From [Clostridium] asparagiforme DSM 15981 (GTDB lineage Bacteria; Bacillota; Clostridia; Lachnospirales; Lachnospiraceae), in the NCBI GenBank assembly GCA_025149125.1, contig CP102272.1:5704001-5768000 (forward strand): a DNA stretch of 64,000 nucleotides. The letters run 5' to 3'. The position numbers and the translations under genes were made by a program. Below are positions 17,077 to 24,467 of this stretch, piece after piece. Within the stretch, counting starts at the first letter, position 1. Each line of letters starts with the position of its first letter. The notes beneath the pieces were generated by a model. The model made no database searches. It had not been told where the DNA came from and worked only from the letters and a program-made list of their open reading frames with translations.

Positions 17077-17139
17077 TTATGCACATAATGTCAGACACTA
17101 ACAAATTATCCACAGGCTTTTCCACATTATTGTGGATAA
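17077..17139. promoter_or_regulatory. Cluster of four DnaA-box-like 9-mers
   Basis: Within 63 intergenic bases lie TTATGCACA (17077-17085), TTATCCACA (17106-17114, perfect consensus), TTTTCCACA (17118-17126) and TGTGGATAA (17131-17139, perfect box on the minus strand). The two perfect boxes face each other and could also pair as a hairpin. No dnaA, dnaN or AT-rich unwinding element is nearby. DnaA binding is inferred from the consensus. Confidence 0.5.
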
Positions 17140-17172
17140 CTTCCGGACTTATACCCAAAGAGAGGGGAAGCA

Positions 17173-17337
17173 TCACTGCTCCCCCTCCCCGTAAACGTCC
17201 ACGTCCGCTTCATGCCGCGTGGTATTCGGTCCCAGAAATTCACCATTATTCCAATATGGGTTGAATGTTTCCACATTTTTGGCCTGGCGCTCCAGCGCTT
17301 CGGTGGATTTCTGTTCTCCCTGTTTCTTCTCTTCCAT
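17173..17337 (-). CDS. Small unknown protein, 54 aa
   Basis: An ATG at 17337 with a perfect GGAGGTGA ribosome-binding site opens a 54-codon frame ending in TGA at 17173. The protein is hydrophilic and starts MEEKKQGEQKSTEALERQ, continues with NPYWNNGEFLGPNTTRH and ends acidic. There is no membrane segment or known motif. It is divergent from another tiny gene at 17400; both ribosome-binding sites lie in the arms of one inverted repeat. The ribosome-binding site and ordinary codon use make it a credible gene; its function is unknown. Confidence 0.6.
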   Translation of the reverse strand: MEEKKQGEQKSTEALERQAKNVETFNPYWNNGEFLGPNTTRHEADVDVYGEGEQ

Positions 17338-17343
17338 CTCCGT

Positions 17344-17394
17344 CACCTCCGGGAATAGTATTGTCCGCGAAATGGCATACTATTCCCGGAGGTG
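17344..17394. promoter_or_regulatory. Perfect 18-bp inverted repeat carrying the ribosome-binding sites of two divergent genes
   Basis: CACCTCCGGGAATAGTAT (17344-17361) is repeated in exact inverse at 17377-17394 with 15 bp between. The outer end of each arm is GGAGGTG, the ribosome-binding site for the small gene on that side. Any transcript crossing the whole element would fold it into a long hairpin that hides the site. It may instead or also be an operator. Confidence 0.8.
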
Positions 17395-17399
17395 ATTGT

Positions 17400-17549
17400 A
17401 TGGCATCTTATGTATCCCCGAAAATCCGGGACAAATTCGAGTCGTTGTCCATTGACTTGAAAAACGACATTCTGGAGCGGAACGTACAGCTCTACACACT
17501 TCAGGACCTGATCCGCGTCCTGGAGCAGATCGTGGAGGAGGGCAGTTGA
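17400..17549 (+). CDS. Small conserved-looking protein, 49 aa
   Basis: The frame starts at the ATG at 17400 behind GGAGGTGA and encodes MASYVSPKIRDKFESLSIDL followed by a helix ending LQDLIRVLEQIVEEGS. I recall nearly the same short sequence in many Lachnospiraceae genomes as an uncharacterised protein. It is soluble and amphipathic helical, with the look of a small partner or adaptor protein. A longer frame opening at 17265 runs through the inverted repeat and the divergent gene and is rejected. The tRNA-Pro gene follows. Confidence 0.75.
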   Translation: MASYVSPKIRDKFESLSIDLKNDILERNVQLYTLQDLIRVLEQIVEEGS

Positions 17550-17575
17550 CCACTGCCTTCTTTTTCATTTTTCAC

Positions 17576-17604
17576 TTGCATTTTTGCGATTAAAGTGATA
17601 TGAT
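17576..17604 (+). promoter_or_regulatory. Promoter of tRNA-Pro
   Basis: TTGCAT (17576-17581), a 17-bp spacer and TATGAT (17599-17604) lie 26 bp upstream of the mature tRNA 5' end. Confidence 0.65.
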
Positions 17605-17630
17605 AATTACCGTTCGCCACAGAACAATAT

Positions 17631-17704
17631 CGAGGCGTGGCTCAGTTTGGTAGAGCGCTGCGTTCGGGACGCAGAGGCCGCAAGTTCGAATCTTGTCGCC
17701 TCGA
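17631..17704 (+). tRNA. tRNA-Pro (anticodon CGG)
   Basis: The 74-nt cloverleaf has acceptor arms CGAGGCG / CGCCTCG, D stem GCTC/GAGC, anticodon stem CTGCG/CGCAG with loop TTCGGGA (anticodon CGG) and T arm GCAAG-TTCGAAT-CTTGT. CCA is not encoded. Confidence 0.95.
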
Positions 17705-17728
17705 TTCTGTATTTAAGATAAATTTGTG

Positions 17729-17758
17729 TTGCCTATTGATTAATTGTTATGCTATAAT
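17729..17758 (+). promoter_or_regulatory. Promoter of tRNA-Val
   Basis: TTGCCT (17729-17734), an 18-bp spacer and TATAAT (17753-17758), also with an extended TGC before the -10. It ends 8 bp before the mature tRNA. Confidence 0.65.
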
Positions 17759-17766
17759 GTTCGCAT

Positions 17767-17839
17767 GGAGATATAGCTCAGCTGGGAGAGCGTCTGCTTG
17801 ACGTGTAGAAGGTCGCAGGTTCGAGCCCTGTTGTCTCCA
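17767..17839 (+). tRNA. tRNA-Val (anticodon GAC)
   Basis: The 73-nt cloverleaf has acceptor arms GGAGATA / TGTCTCC, D stem GCTC/GAGC, anticodon stem TCTGC/GTAGA with loop TTGACGT (anticodon GAC) and T arm GCAGG-TTCGAGC-CCTGT. CCA is not encoded. Confidence 0.94.
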
Positions 17840-17846
17840 CGAAATG

Positions 17847-17875
17847 ATAACCCGCAGGTTCAGCCTGCGGGTTAT
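17847..17875. terminator. Bidirectional terminator between tRNA-Val and the catabolic operon
   Basis: A perfect 12-bp stem (17847-17858 with 17864-17875) with loop TTCAG is GC-rich in the core with AT-rich flanks. It directly follows tRNA-Val on the plus strand and overlaps the last codons of the minus-strand operon. Confidence 0.7.
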
Positions 17876-18522
17876 TGCATCCCCTGTCCAAACCGTTTAG
17901 TGGATAATAGCCGCCGCTTTACCGCATCCACGCATTTTCCCGTGATAAGCGCGCTCACCAGGGTCCCTGCCCCCACGCCCGCAATCCGGCCCAGCGCGAG
18001 AAACGCCACGGCCAGACTGAGCGACACGCAGGAGAGGTCAAACACCGTCTTGACAACCTTAAAGGGCAGGGAAAAATGTGCGGAAATCTCTCTTGTAAAC
18101 AGATCCTGCGGCATAATCGGCAGATTGGAGATCATCAGAAATGCAACCCCGGTGATCAGAATCCCGGTTCCCGCCAGGAAATACACAACCCGTGGCAGCG
18201 GGCAAAAGGGAAGCGGCGCGACCAGAAGCCGGCAAACGTCCAGCGTGTACCCGAACACCACCCCAATCATAAAACTCATGACATAACCGGCCGAACAGCG
18301 CTTCACCAACAGGCACATAAGCACAAACAGTCCGAACTGGTAAGTATAGCTCCACATCCCAAAGGTCATGGCCGGAAAGACGCTGCTCAGCGTGTAGGCC
18401 ACGGAGGAAACCGCCGATATCCCGAAATCCGACTTTGTCACCAGCGCCACCCCCAGGGCGTCGAAAAAAATCCCCAGGGACAGCGCAAGCACATTCCGTT
18501 TTGTAAGCGCGGCCCAGCCCAT
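17872..18522 (-). CDS. YczE/YitT-like multi-pass membrane protein
   Basis: The 216-aa protein is almost entirely hydrophobic with about five membrane helices. It resembles the YczE/DUF6198 family: an N-terminal LGIFFDALGVALVTKSDFG segment and a central GVVFGYTLDVCR helix. No transport function is established for the family. It is the last gene of the 12-kb minus-strand operon, 3 bp after the hydroxyacid dehydrogenase stop, with only a weak ribosome-binding site; translation is probably coupled. Export or import of a pathway compound is possible but not shown. Confidence 0.72.
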   Translation of the reverse strand: MGWAALTKRNVLALSLGIFFDALGVALVTKSDFGISAVSSVAYTLSSVFPAMTFGMWSYTYQFGLFVLMCLLVKRCSAGYVMSFMIGVVFGYTLDVCRLLVAPLPFCPLPRVVYFLAGTGILITGVAFLMISNLPIMPQDLFTREISAHFSLPFKVVKTVFDLSCVSLSLAVAFLALGRIAGVGAGTLVSALITGKCVDAVKRRLLSTKRFGQGMQ

Positions 18523-18525
18523 CTT

Positions 18526-19488
18526 CTATTGAAAATACTGCCGGTTCACGCAGTTCATGGGTTCATTTCCCTGCAGAACGTTCACCACTTCCTCCGCCGC
18601 CTTGCGCTGGAGCGTGGTGATGGCGGTCTCGCTGTACCATGCGCTGTGAGGCGTTGCGATCACATTTTCCATGTGAAGAAGCGGGTGGTATACGGAAACC
18701 GGCTCCTCCTCGAACACATCCACGCCGGCTCCGGCAATACGCCCCTCATTCAGCGCCCCGATCAGCGCCTGCTCGTCCACAACGCCGCCCCTGGCCGTAT
18801 TGACAATACAGCACTCCGGCTTCATCATGGCAAATTCCTTCTCCCCGATCATGTGGCGCGTCTCCTCTGTCAGCGGGCAGTGGACGGAGATAAAATCCGC
18901 GTTTCTGCAGATTTCCTCCACGGAAGCCCTGACCGCCCCGGCCGCCTCGATCACGGCATCGTCCACAAAGGGATCGTAAACCAGAATCTCCATGCCAAAG
19001 GCCTGCAATTTTCTGCACACCATCTGCGGAATCCGTCCAAAACCGATGAGTCCGGCCTTGCACTCCGTAAAACGCTTCACCGGGACGATTCCGCCATACC
19101 CCCATTTGCCCCGGCGCAAATCCTCCTGAAGCGGCTCCAGCTTCTTTCCAAGGCACAGAATCATGGTCACCGCCTGGTCCGAAACCTCGTGCACGCCGTA
19201 ATCCGGCACATTGCAGACATAGATCCCCTTCTCCCCCGCGGCCCTGCAGTCGATATTGTTGACGCCGATGCCGTATTTGATGATCATTTTACAATGTTCC
19301 AGGCTTTCAATCACCTGCCGGTCAATATCCGCATACTGGGTGATGATGGCGTCGGCGTCCTTCACCAGCGGGATTAGTGCCCCCGGCGTCTTCACCTGGT
19401 AATCCAGCAGTTCAAAACCCGCGCCCTCCACAAGCCTGCGCTCCGCATCCACATTGTCGTACTGATAATCCGTAATCACAACCCTCAT
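18526..19488 (-). CDS. D-isomer-specific 2-hydroxyacid dehydrogenase family protein
   Basis: The 320-aa cytoplasmic oxidoreductase has the C-terminal-binding-protein/phosphoglycerate-dehydrogenase layout: catalytic domain with KYGIGVNNID, NAD-binding motif GFGRIPQMV (the third glycine of GxGxxG is replaced), FISVHCPLT, NTARGGVVDE with the catalytic Arg region, DVFEEEP and HSAWYSE with the catalytic His. The start at 19488 has GGGGGACGG upstream; a longer frame from 19527 overlaps dgoK and is rejected. Within the operon it probably oxidises or reduces a sugar-acid intermediate. The exact substrate is unknown. Confidence 0.85.
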   Translation of the reverse strand: MRVVITDYQYDNVDAERRLVEGAGFELLDYQVKTPGALIPLVKDADAIITQYADIDRQVIESLEHCKMIIKYGIGVNNIDCRAAGEKGIYVCNVPDYGVHEVSDQAVTMILCLGKKLEPLQEDLRRGKWGYGGIVPVKRFTECKAGLIGFGRIPQMVCRKLQAFGMEILVYDPFVDDAVIEAAGAVRASVEEICRNADFISVHCPLTEETRHMIGEKEFAMMKPECCIVNTARGGVVDEQALIGALNEGRIAGAGVDVFEEEPVSVYHPLLHMENVIATPHSAWYSETAITTLQRKAAEEVVNVLQGNEPMNCVNRQYFQ

Positions 19489-19501
19489 CTCAACCGTCCC
19501 C

Positions 19502-20509
19502 CTATATAATTTTGCTCTTCTCCGCAATCATGTACGCCCCCAGCGCCGAGGTGGACATTCCCTCCACCGGCTCATAGGAGAATATCCGTGAGAACATGCC
19601 CTCACACTCCATAATGTCCATCAGCGCCTGTTTTAACGGATTCTTGCCGCACACCACCGCAACCGTCTGCCGGTCCGCCCGGACGGCGCTGGAATTCATA
19701 ATCGCCGTGATGTCTCCGGCCAGGGCCGCGCCCAGAATGTAGTTCTGAATCTTCTCCACCCGACTGTCTTTAAAGAGGTAGAGAATTCGGGCGGAAAAGC
19801 AAGCGCGCCCAAGGCCGGTCTTTTTCGCGTTGCGGTATCCCAGAAGCAGCCATTCCCGGTCATAGTCCGCTGCGTCCAGGAACCGTTTTCCCACGGATTT
19901 GGCGATAATGGTGTCGTTGGTGATGGAGGCCAATAATTCGCCGGAAATGGAGGTCAGACAGCCGGTCATTTTCCGGTTCTCGTCCACGGCCACGAACTTG
20001 TTGTGGGAGCCGGGCAGCACCAGAATCATGGGGGAGCCGTTGTGGTATTTCTCAATGATTGGGATGCTCTCCACCTCCTCCCCCCGCATGATATCCATTG
20101 CTTCAAAATTGTCAAAGGTTACGTCCTGGGAGAAATTTTTGATGCCCGGGATAAAATAGATGGGGATCGGGCAGATTTCCGGCATCTGAATAGCCACCGT
20201 AGCCTCTGCCAGCTCCGCGAGTCCGGCGGGCGCGGTCAGATGGGGCACCACCACCAGACCCACATCCGAGGTGATCATGCCGCTGGCAATAATCCGGTGA
20301 ATCCGGTCCCAGCCCACGCCGTTATCCCGGGTAAGGCACTCCAGGCATTCCTTCACCGCCTGCTTCAACCGCTCGTTGTTCCCGTCAATGGCCGTGTTGC
20401 GGACTCCCACCTCCCGCCGTTCTTCCCCCACCCGGTTGCGGCGGTTGTCCCACAAAATGCACCGGGTGTTGGTGGTTCCGCCGTCGATTGTAATGATATA
20501 CTGTTCCAT
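19502..20509 (-). CDS. dgoK: 2-dehydro-3-deoxygalactonokinase
   Basis: The 335-aa protein fits DgoK, which phosphorylates 2-keto-3-deoxygalactonate with ATP at C6. Family marks are the N-terminal phosphate loop TIDGGTTNTRCILWD, SGMITSDVGL, the PHLTAPAG segment, IPGIKN, MRGEE and LPGSHNKFV. Length is normal. It sits between the LarA-like gene and the hydroxyacid dehydrogenase in a tight operon and, with the aldolase at 21794, forms the last two steps of a De Ley-Doudoroff-type route to pyruvate and glyceraldehyde 3-phosphate. A 2-keto-3-deoxygluconate specificity is possible. Confidence 0.88.
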   Translation of the reverse strand: MEQYIITIDGGTTNTRCILWDNRRNRVGEERREVGVRNTAIDGNNERLKQAVKECLECLTRDNGVGWDRIHRIIASGMITSDVGLVVVPHLTAPAGLAELAEATVAIQMPEICPIPIYFIPGIKNFSQDVTFDNFEAMDIMRGEEVESIPIIEKYHNGSPMILVLPGSHNKFVAVDENRKMTGCLTSISGELLASITNDTIIAKSVGKRFLDAADYDREWLLLGYRNAKKTGLGRACFSARILYLFKDSRVEKIQNYILGAALAGDITAIMNSSAVRADRQTVAVVCGKNPLKQALMDIMECEGMFSRIFSYEPVEGMSTSALGAYMIAEKSKII

Positions 20510-20522
20510 ATTCCATCCCTCT

Positions 20523-21797
20523 TCAGATTGAAATCAGATTTCCGTTTCCGTCAAACTCCATGGGCCGTTCCGCCCCTGCCACCGTGACGCCCTCAACAGC
20601 CTCCGCCTGGGGTACGAGGTTGGCCGATATATAAATTTCTCCCAATTTTAGTGTGTTGTGGATGTAAACCACCCTGGCGTTCCTGTGCTCGATGCCGGCG
20701 CAGAGCTTGATCCCGGCCTTCAGGCACAGCTGATCGCTGTCAAATATCATCGGCACCTTGACCACCTGGGATACCAGGCAGGTCAGGGCGTTGGGATAGC
20801 TCATCTCAAAGTCAAACTTTTCATAGGCCCGCCTGGTGGAAACGTCCGCCATTCCGAACCCCACACCGTTTCCGTGGGACTCGTCGGAGATGTCCAGCAC
20901 GGCCACACGTTTTGTATTCAGCCCGCCGCTGGCGCATTTCGTGGCAAAGGTACCTGCAATGTTGGGATCCATGCCGTCCCCGGAAAAATTCTTCCCGATC
21001 TGCCCCACCACCAGCAGGTCCACATGATCCACCAGAATGCGGGGCATATAACGCTTCGCCCGCTCCAGAAGCTCCGGCTCCTTCGCCGGAATTTCATCCG
21101 CCGCCAGCGCGATCACCTCCCTGGTCTCGTCGTAAGCGTTTTCCAGAATGGCGATCCCGGCCAGTATGTTGCAGTTTTTCAGCACCGCGGCGGCAAACCT
21201 GGGAATGTTTTCCGCCATGTTCTCAAAACCAGCCGCGTGGCAGGTCTCCGCGCCCTTCTGTTTTCCCAGGCCGATGGCCATCATTTTCATCAGCCCCGAT
21301 TCGTAGGGGCCGCGGAACGCGGTGTGGGGTTTGATCCGGTTCACCAGCACAATGCCGCCGGCCTCCGCCGCATACCGGTCGATGTAGACCGGGCTGCCGT
21401 CGCCGGTATATCCGATCAGTGCGCAGTCCGTGCCTGCCTTTACCGGACAGCCGCAGTATTCCTCCCGGATGCCGTAGCCTTCCAGGATCGCCCGCTGCCC
21501 CTCCGCCGTGGTTCCACCGTGGCTGCCCATGGAGGATACGATAAAGGGCCTGGCCCCGTGATCCCTCAAAAAGCGCACGGTTTCCCGCACGATCAGCGCG
21601 TGGTTGCTGATCCCCCGGCTTCCCACCGCCACGGCCACCGTCATACCCGGCCTCAGATTTCCCAGGATTTCCCTCCGCTCAAGGCATTTCCTCACCTCCG
21701 CCGCCACATTCTCCAGGCGGGTGCGGTCGAATTCCTGACGTACCTTCACCATATTGGGAAGGGGTATGTCTTTTATAATGTCATTTACAACACTCAT
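20523..21797 (-). CDS. LarA/DUF2088-family protein, possible nickel-pincer epimerase
   Basis: The 424-aa protein belongs to the lactate-racemase-domain (DUF2088) family. Visible blocks are VAVGSRGISNH, SSMGSHGGTTAEGQ, NRIKPHTAFRGPYESG with the His where LarA has a catalytic one, and VGQIGKNFSGDGMD. LarA homologues use a nickel-pincer nucleotide and racemise or epimerise 2-hydroxy acids, including aldonates in some characterised cases. A role in inverting the C2 hydroxyl of a sugar acid in this operon is inferred. The ATG at 21797 follows GGAGGGGAGAGAG and overlaps the aldolase stop by 4 bp, so it is preferred over the frame start at 21824. No larB, larC or larE gene is in the window. Confidence 0.75.
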   Translation of the reverse strand: MSVVNDIIKDIPLPNMVKVRQEFDRTRLENVAAEVRKCLERREILGNLRPGMTVAVAVGSRGISNHALIVRETVRFLRDHGARPFIVSSMGSHGGTTAEGQRAILEGYGIREEYCGCPVKAGTDCALIGYTGDGSPVYIDRYAAEAGGIVLVNRIKPHTAFRGPYESGLMKMMAIGLGKQKGAETCHAAGFENMAENIPRFAAAVLKNCNILAGIAILENAYDETREVIALAADEIPAKEPELLERAKRYMPRILVDHVDLLVVGQIGKNFSGDGMDPNIAGTFATKCASGGLNTKRVAVLDISDESHGNGVGFGMADVSTRRAYEKFDFEMSYPNALTCLVSQVVKVPMIFDSDQLCLKAGIKLCAGIEHRNARVVYIHNTLKLGEIYISANLVPQAEAVEGVTVAGAERPMEFDGNGNLISI

Positions 21798-22474
21798 CTC
21801 TCTCCCCTCCCGTTTTCCTGCCACCGGCAGACGGCCTGGCGGTAGCCAATGGCCGCCTGGGTCAATTTATGGAAGTCCCCTCTGCGGACCGCTTCCACGG
21901 AGACCAGGTTTCCGCCGATTCCAAAGCAGCGGATTCCCGCATCCAGGAACAGACCGATATTTTCAGGGCTGATGCCGCCCACTGCGCACATTGGAATATG
22001 CCTGAGCGGCCCGCGGACCGCTTTTAAGTATTCCAGGCCCAACACCCCGGCGGGGAACATTTTCACAAAATCCGCGCCGCAGTCCCAGGCCTTGCAGACC
22101 TCCGTGGGGGTAAGAGCGCCCGGTATGGATATTTTGCCTAATTCCTTTGTGCGCCGGATCACCGCAGGGTCCATGCCCGGCGAGATCATATACTCCGCCC
22201 CCGCTTCCGCGGCCAGCTCTGCTTCCTCTGCGGTCAGCACAGTGCCGGCTCCCACGTTGACCTGGTCTCCCAGCCCGGCCTTCACCCGCCGGATGGATTC
22301 CAGCGTATCTCCGATCCCCTCCGGCGTGCCGTGGTCAAAGGTGATCTCCATGTTTGAAATACCGCCCGCTTTTATGGCCCTGGCCGTGTCCAGTATCTGT
22401 CCCGGCCCTACGCCCCGTATAATCGCAATCACCATTTCCCGGTCAATCCATTCTAAAACCGTTTCCGTCTTCAT
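21794..22474 (-). CDS. eda: 2-keto-3-deoxy-6-phosphogluconate (KDPG) aldolase
   Basis: The 226-aa TIM-barrel enzyme cleaves KDPG-type acids into pyruvate and glyceraldehyde 3-phosphate. Marks include IAIIRGVGP, MEITFDHGTPEG with the catalytic Glu, NVGAGTVLT, YMISPG, IPGALTPTEV and FVKMFPAG with the Schiff-base Lys. Length is normal to slightly long because of a charged tail. It lies between the KduD-like gene (10 bp away) and the LarA-like gene (4-bp overlap). In context the substrate may be the galacto epimer formed by DgoK. Confidence 0.93.
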   Translation of the reverse strand: MKTETVLEWIDREMVIAIIRGVGPGQILDTARAIKAGGISNMEITFDHGTPEGIGDTLESIRRVKAGLGDQVNVGAGTVLTAEEAELAAEAGAEYMISPGMDPAVIRRTKELGKISIPGALTPTEVCKAWDCGADFVKMFPAGVLGLEYLKAVRGPLRHIPMCAVGGISPENIGLFLDAGIRCFGIGGNLVSVEAVRRGDFHKLTQAAIGYRQAVCRWQENGRGER

Positions 22475-22483
22475 GCCGCCTCC

Positions 22484-23239
22484 TTACCGTCCCAGATACC
22501 CCCCGTCGATGGGGATAATCGCCCCAGACACATAATCCGCCGCCCCGGAAGCCAGGTAAATCACCGTGCCCTTGAGATCCTCGGGAAGTCCCCAGCGGTG
22601 GGCCGGGATCCGCAGCGTGATCTCCCGGTTGCGCTCCGGGTCATTGATAATCGTTGTGTTTAAGGGCGTGTCCATGTACCCGGGCGCGATGGCGTTCACA
22701 TTGATGCCCTTTCCCGCCCATTCGTTGGAACAGGCTTTGGTCAGCTGGGCCACGGCTCCCTTGGAGGCCGCGTAGGGGCTGCATCGGAAACCGCCAAAAA
22801 AGCTGAGCATGGAGGCCACATTGATGATTTTCCCGCCGCCCTGGGGGATCATCTGCCGGGCCGCCAGTTGGCTCAGCTCAAACACCGCGGTGATGTTCAG
22901 CTCCACCAGCTTGTCCCAGCGGGACAGCTCGATCTCCTCTGCGTCGCCTCTCACCTGCATTCCGGCGTTGTTGACCAGAATATCCAGTCCTCCCAGCTTG
23001 CTTACCGCCTCCAAAAATCCCCGCTCCAGGTCCTTCCGGTCCGTCAGGTCCGCGGTCACCCCCTCGAAGGCCAGACCCCCAGCCGACATTTCCTGCGCCA
23101 CAGCGGCGCAGTCCGGGTTCAAATCCATCAGGCAGACCGACGCGCCGGCCTGTGCCAGCCCCTCCGCGATGCTCCTCCCCAGGCCCTGGCAGGAGCCTGT
23201 CACTATCGCCTTTTTTCCGGTCAAATCAAACAGATTCAT
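22484..23239 (-). CDS. SDR oxidoreductase, KduD-like
   Basis: The 251-aa NAD(P)-dependent dehydrogenase has the Rossmann motif TGSCQGLG at 14-21, NNAG, an Asn-Ser-Tyr-Lys set with YAASK, and the C-terminal YVSGAIIPIDGG. The overall sequence, including LTGKKAIVTG, WDKLVELNITAVFEL and the YMDTPLNT segment, is like 2-deoxy-D-gluconate 3-dehydrogenase (KduD). KduD reduces or oxidises 3-keto-deoxy sugar acids in uronate pathways. The ribosome-binding site GGGGAGGAA precedes the ATG at 23239. Substrate assignment is by similarity and context. Confidence 0.85.
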   Translation of the reverse strand: MNLFDLTGKKAIVTGSCQGLGRSIAEGLAQAGASVCLMDLNPDCAAVAQEMSAGGLAFEGVTADLTDRKDLERGFLEAVSKLGGLDILVNNAGMQVRGDAEEIELSRWDKLVELNITAVFELSQLAARQMIPQGGGKIINVASMLSFFGGFRCSPYAASKGAVAQLTKACSNEWAGKGINVNAIAPGYMDTPLNTTIINDPERNREITLRIPAHRWGLPEDLKGTVIYLASGAADYVSGAIIPIDGGYLGR

Positions 23240-23263
23240 ATTTTCCTCCCCATTCTAAAGCTT

Positions 23264-23298
23264 ACGGCAGACTTTTAAGAATCTTAAAAATCTGCCGT
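23264..23298. promoter_or_regulatory. 35-bp near-perfect palindrome between the creatininase-family and KduD-like genes
   Basis: Bases 23264-23280 pair with 23282-23298 with a single mismatch around a 1-nt centre. The GC ends (ACGGCAGA) and AT core (TTTTAAGA) are unlike a typical terminator, and no T run follows. It may be an operator, a nuclease-resistant intercistronic hairpin or a processing site. Confidence 0.7.
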
Positions 23299-23321
23299 CC
23301 GGCCGTTTTGTATCGCGCAGG

Positions 23322-24437
23322 TTAAAGCTTCTCAAACGCCCCGATCCTGGGAATGCCGTAAACGGACTTCCAGCCCTCGCTGAGCGGTTCTCTCAGGTAC
23401 GGCTCCATCTCCGCCTCGGTCCGCAGCGTCATTTCCTCCACAGGCGGCACCGTGCCGGCCGGAAATGCTTCCAGAATTTCATCGTGCACCAGAGTCAGGT
23501 ATTTCAAAATAGCGGCGGTGGGACGCTTGGCCTTTCTGGCCGTGGCCAGCTTGGGATTGCCCACCACGCCCTCCGGCGTCCCCGCAATCTCGATGGCCTG
23601 ATGGCCCTGGCCCTCGCTCCAGCGGCAGGGCCTCCTGTAGGCGTCCACCGACACGTCGAAATGTCCGTCCGGCAGATAGCCCTTGGGCCAGGCTTCCTCC
23701 GCCTGCTCCATGTCCATCATCTCCGGGAACAGCAGCATGCCCATGGACGTCTCGATCTCATCCGCGTGGATGAAGGTGGTCTCAAAGCTGTCCCCCCGGT
23801 CCACGGGGATGAAGAATTCCCGGATCGCCCGGTGCCAGTCGATTACCCGGAAAATGCCGGGCAGCTGGAACCGTTTACAGAACTCCTGAATCGCCGCTTC
23901 CAGCATCCAGAGATGGCCGTGGTTGTTCACCAGGATGATCTTGCGGAAGCCGTCGTTCCAGAGCCCAAGCATCATGTAGATAATGGTCTCCTGCACCACC
24001 TCGTGGGGCATATTCACGGTTCCGGGCATGGCGATATGGTGGTAGGGGTGTCCCCCGTAGTTGAGAGGTGTGAAGGCGATGCTGCACTCCCTGCCCTGCT
24101 TTGCCGTATACCTGCGCAGGCCCTCCAGAATCTGCGTCACCATAAAGGTGTCCAGGCCGGTGTTGGCGTGCTTTCCGTGGTTTTCCGTGCAGCCGATGGG
24201 CACGAACACGATATCGTTTTTCCGCCTCCGCTCAATCACCCTGGAGCGGTTGGTGGTCTGGATATAGGTGTTGGCCATTCCCAGCTCGGAGGGAGAAGGA
24301 ATTCCATATTCTTCCAAAATGTGGTCGATCTCCTCCTCGCTGGCCTCCCACAGCTGTTTTTTCATTCTTCCCACGGACGTGTCCTCAAAAAAAACGGACG
24401 GTTCCTCTGTTGTATACCAATTCTTTTTGTTCATCAT
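23322..24437 (-). CDS. Creatininase-family hydrolase, possibly 3-dehydro-scyllo-inosose hydrolase-like
   Basis: The 371-aa metallohydrolase shows the creatininase metal-binding pattern: VFVPIGCTENHGKH with Glu and His, GLDTFMV with Asp, NYGGHPYHH, LVNNHGHLWML and the late Glu in FIHADEIETSMG. The long form with an N-terminal extension resembles the IolN-type hydrolases that open a cyclic diketone in an alternative inositol pathway. It follows a ribose-type importer, which fits a cyclitol substrate. I am confident of the superfamily, less of the reaction. The ATG at 24437 is used; a GTG at 24446 closer to AAGGAG is an alternative start. Confidence 0.75.
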   Translation of the reverse strand: MMNKKNWYTTEEPSVFFEDTSVGRMKKQLWEASEEEIDHILEEYGIPSPSELGMANTYIQTTNRSRVIERRRKNDIVFVPIGCTENHGKHANTGLDTFMVTQILEGLRRYTAKQGRECSIAFTPLNYGGHPYHHIAMPGTVNMPHEVVQETIIYMMLGLWNDGFRKIILVNNHGHLWMLEAAIQEFCKRFQLPGIFRVIDWHRAIREFFIPVDRGDSFETTFIHADEIETSMGMLLFPEMMDMEQAEEAWPKGYLPDGHFDVSVDAYRRPCRWSEGQGHQAIEIAGTPEGVVGNPKLATARKAKRPTAAILKYLTLVHDEILEAFPAGTVPPVEEMTLRTEAEMEPYLREPLSEGWKSVYGIPRIGAFEKL

Positions 24438-24467
24438 AGTCTGCACACCTCTCCTTATATTTGCTGC

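Noticed and set aside
17077..17139. Chromosomal replication origin
   Set aside because: DnaA-like boxes are present, but no dnaA, dnaN, rpmH or AT-rich unwinding region is near; too few boxes for oriC.
17376..17382. Sporulation sigma-F/G -10 element (CATACTA) in the inverted repeat
   Set aside because: The start site it predicts would fall within the ribosome-binding site at 17388-17394, and the -35 spacing is too short.
18076..19377. 433-aa plus-strand frame
   Set aside because: Antisense to a membrane protein and a hydroxyacid dehydrogenase with clear motifs; His/Gln/Pro-rich composition.
20658..21845. 395-aa plus-strand frame
   Set aside because: Antisense to the LarA/DUF2088 gene; no ribosome-binding site and no motif.
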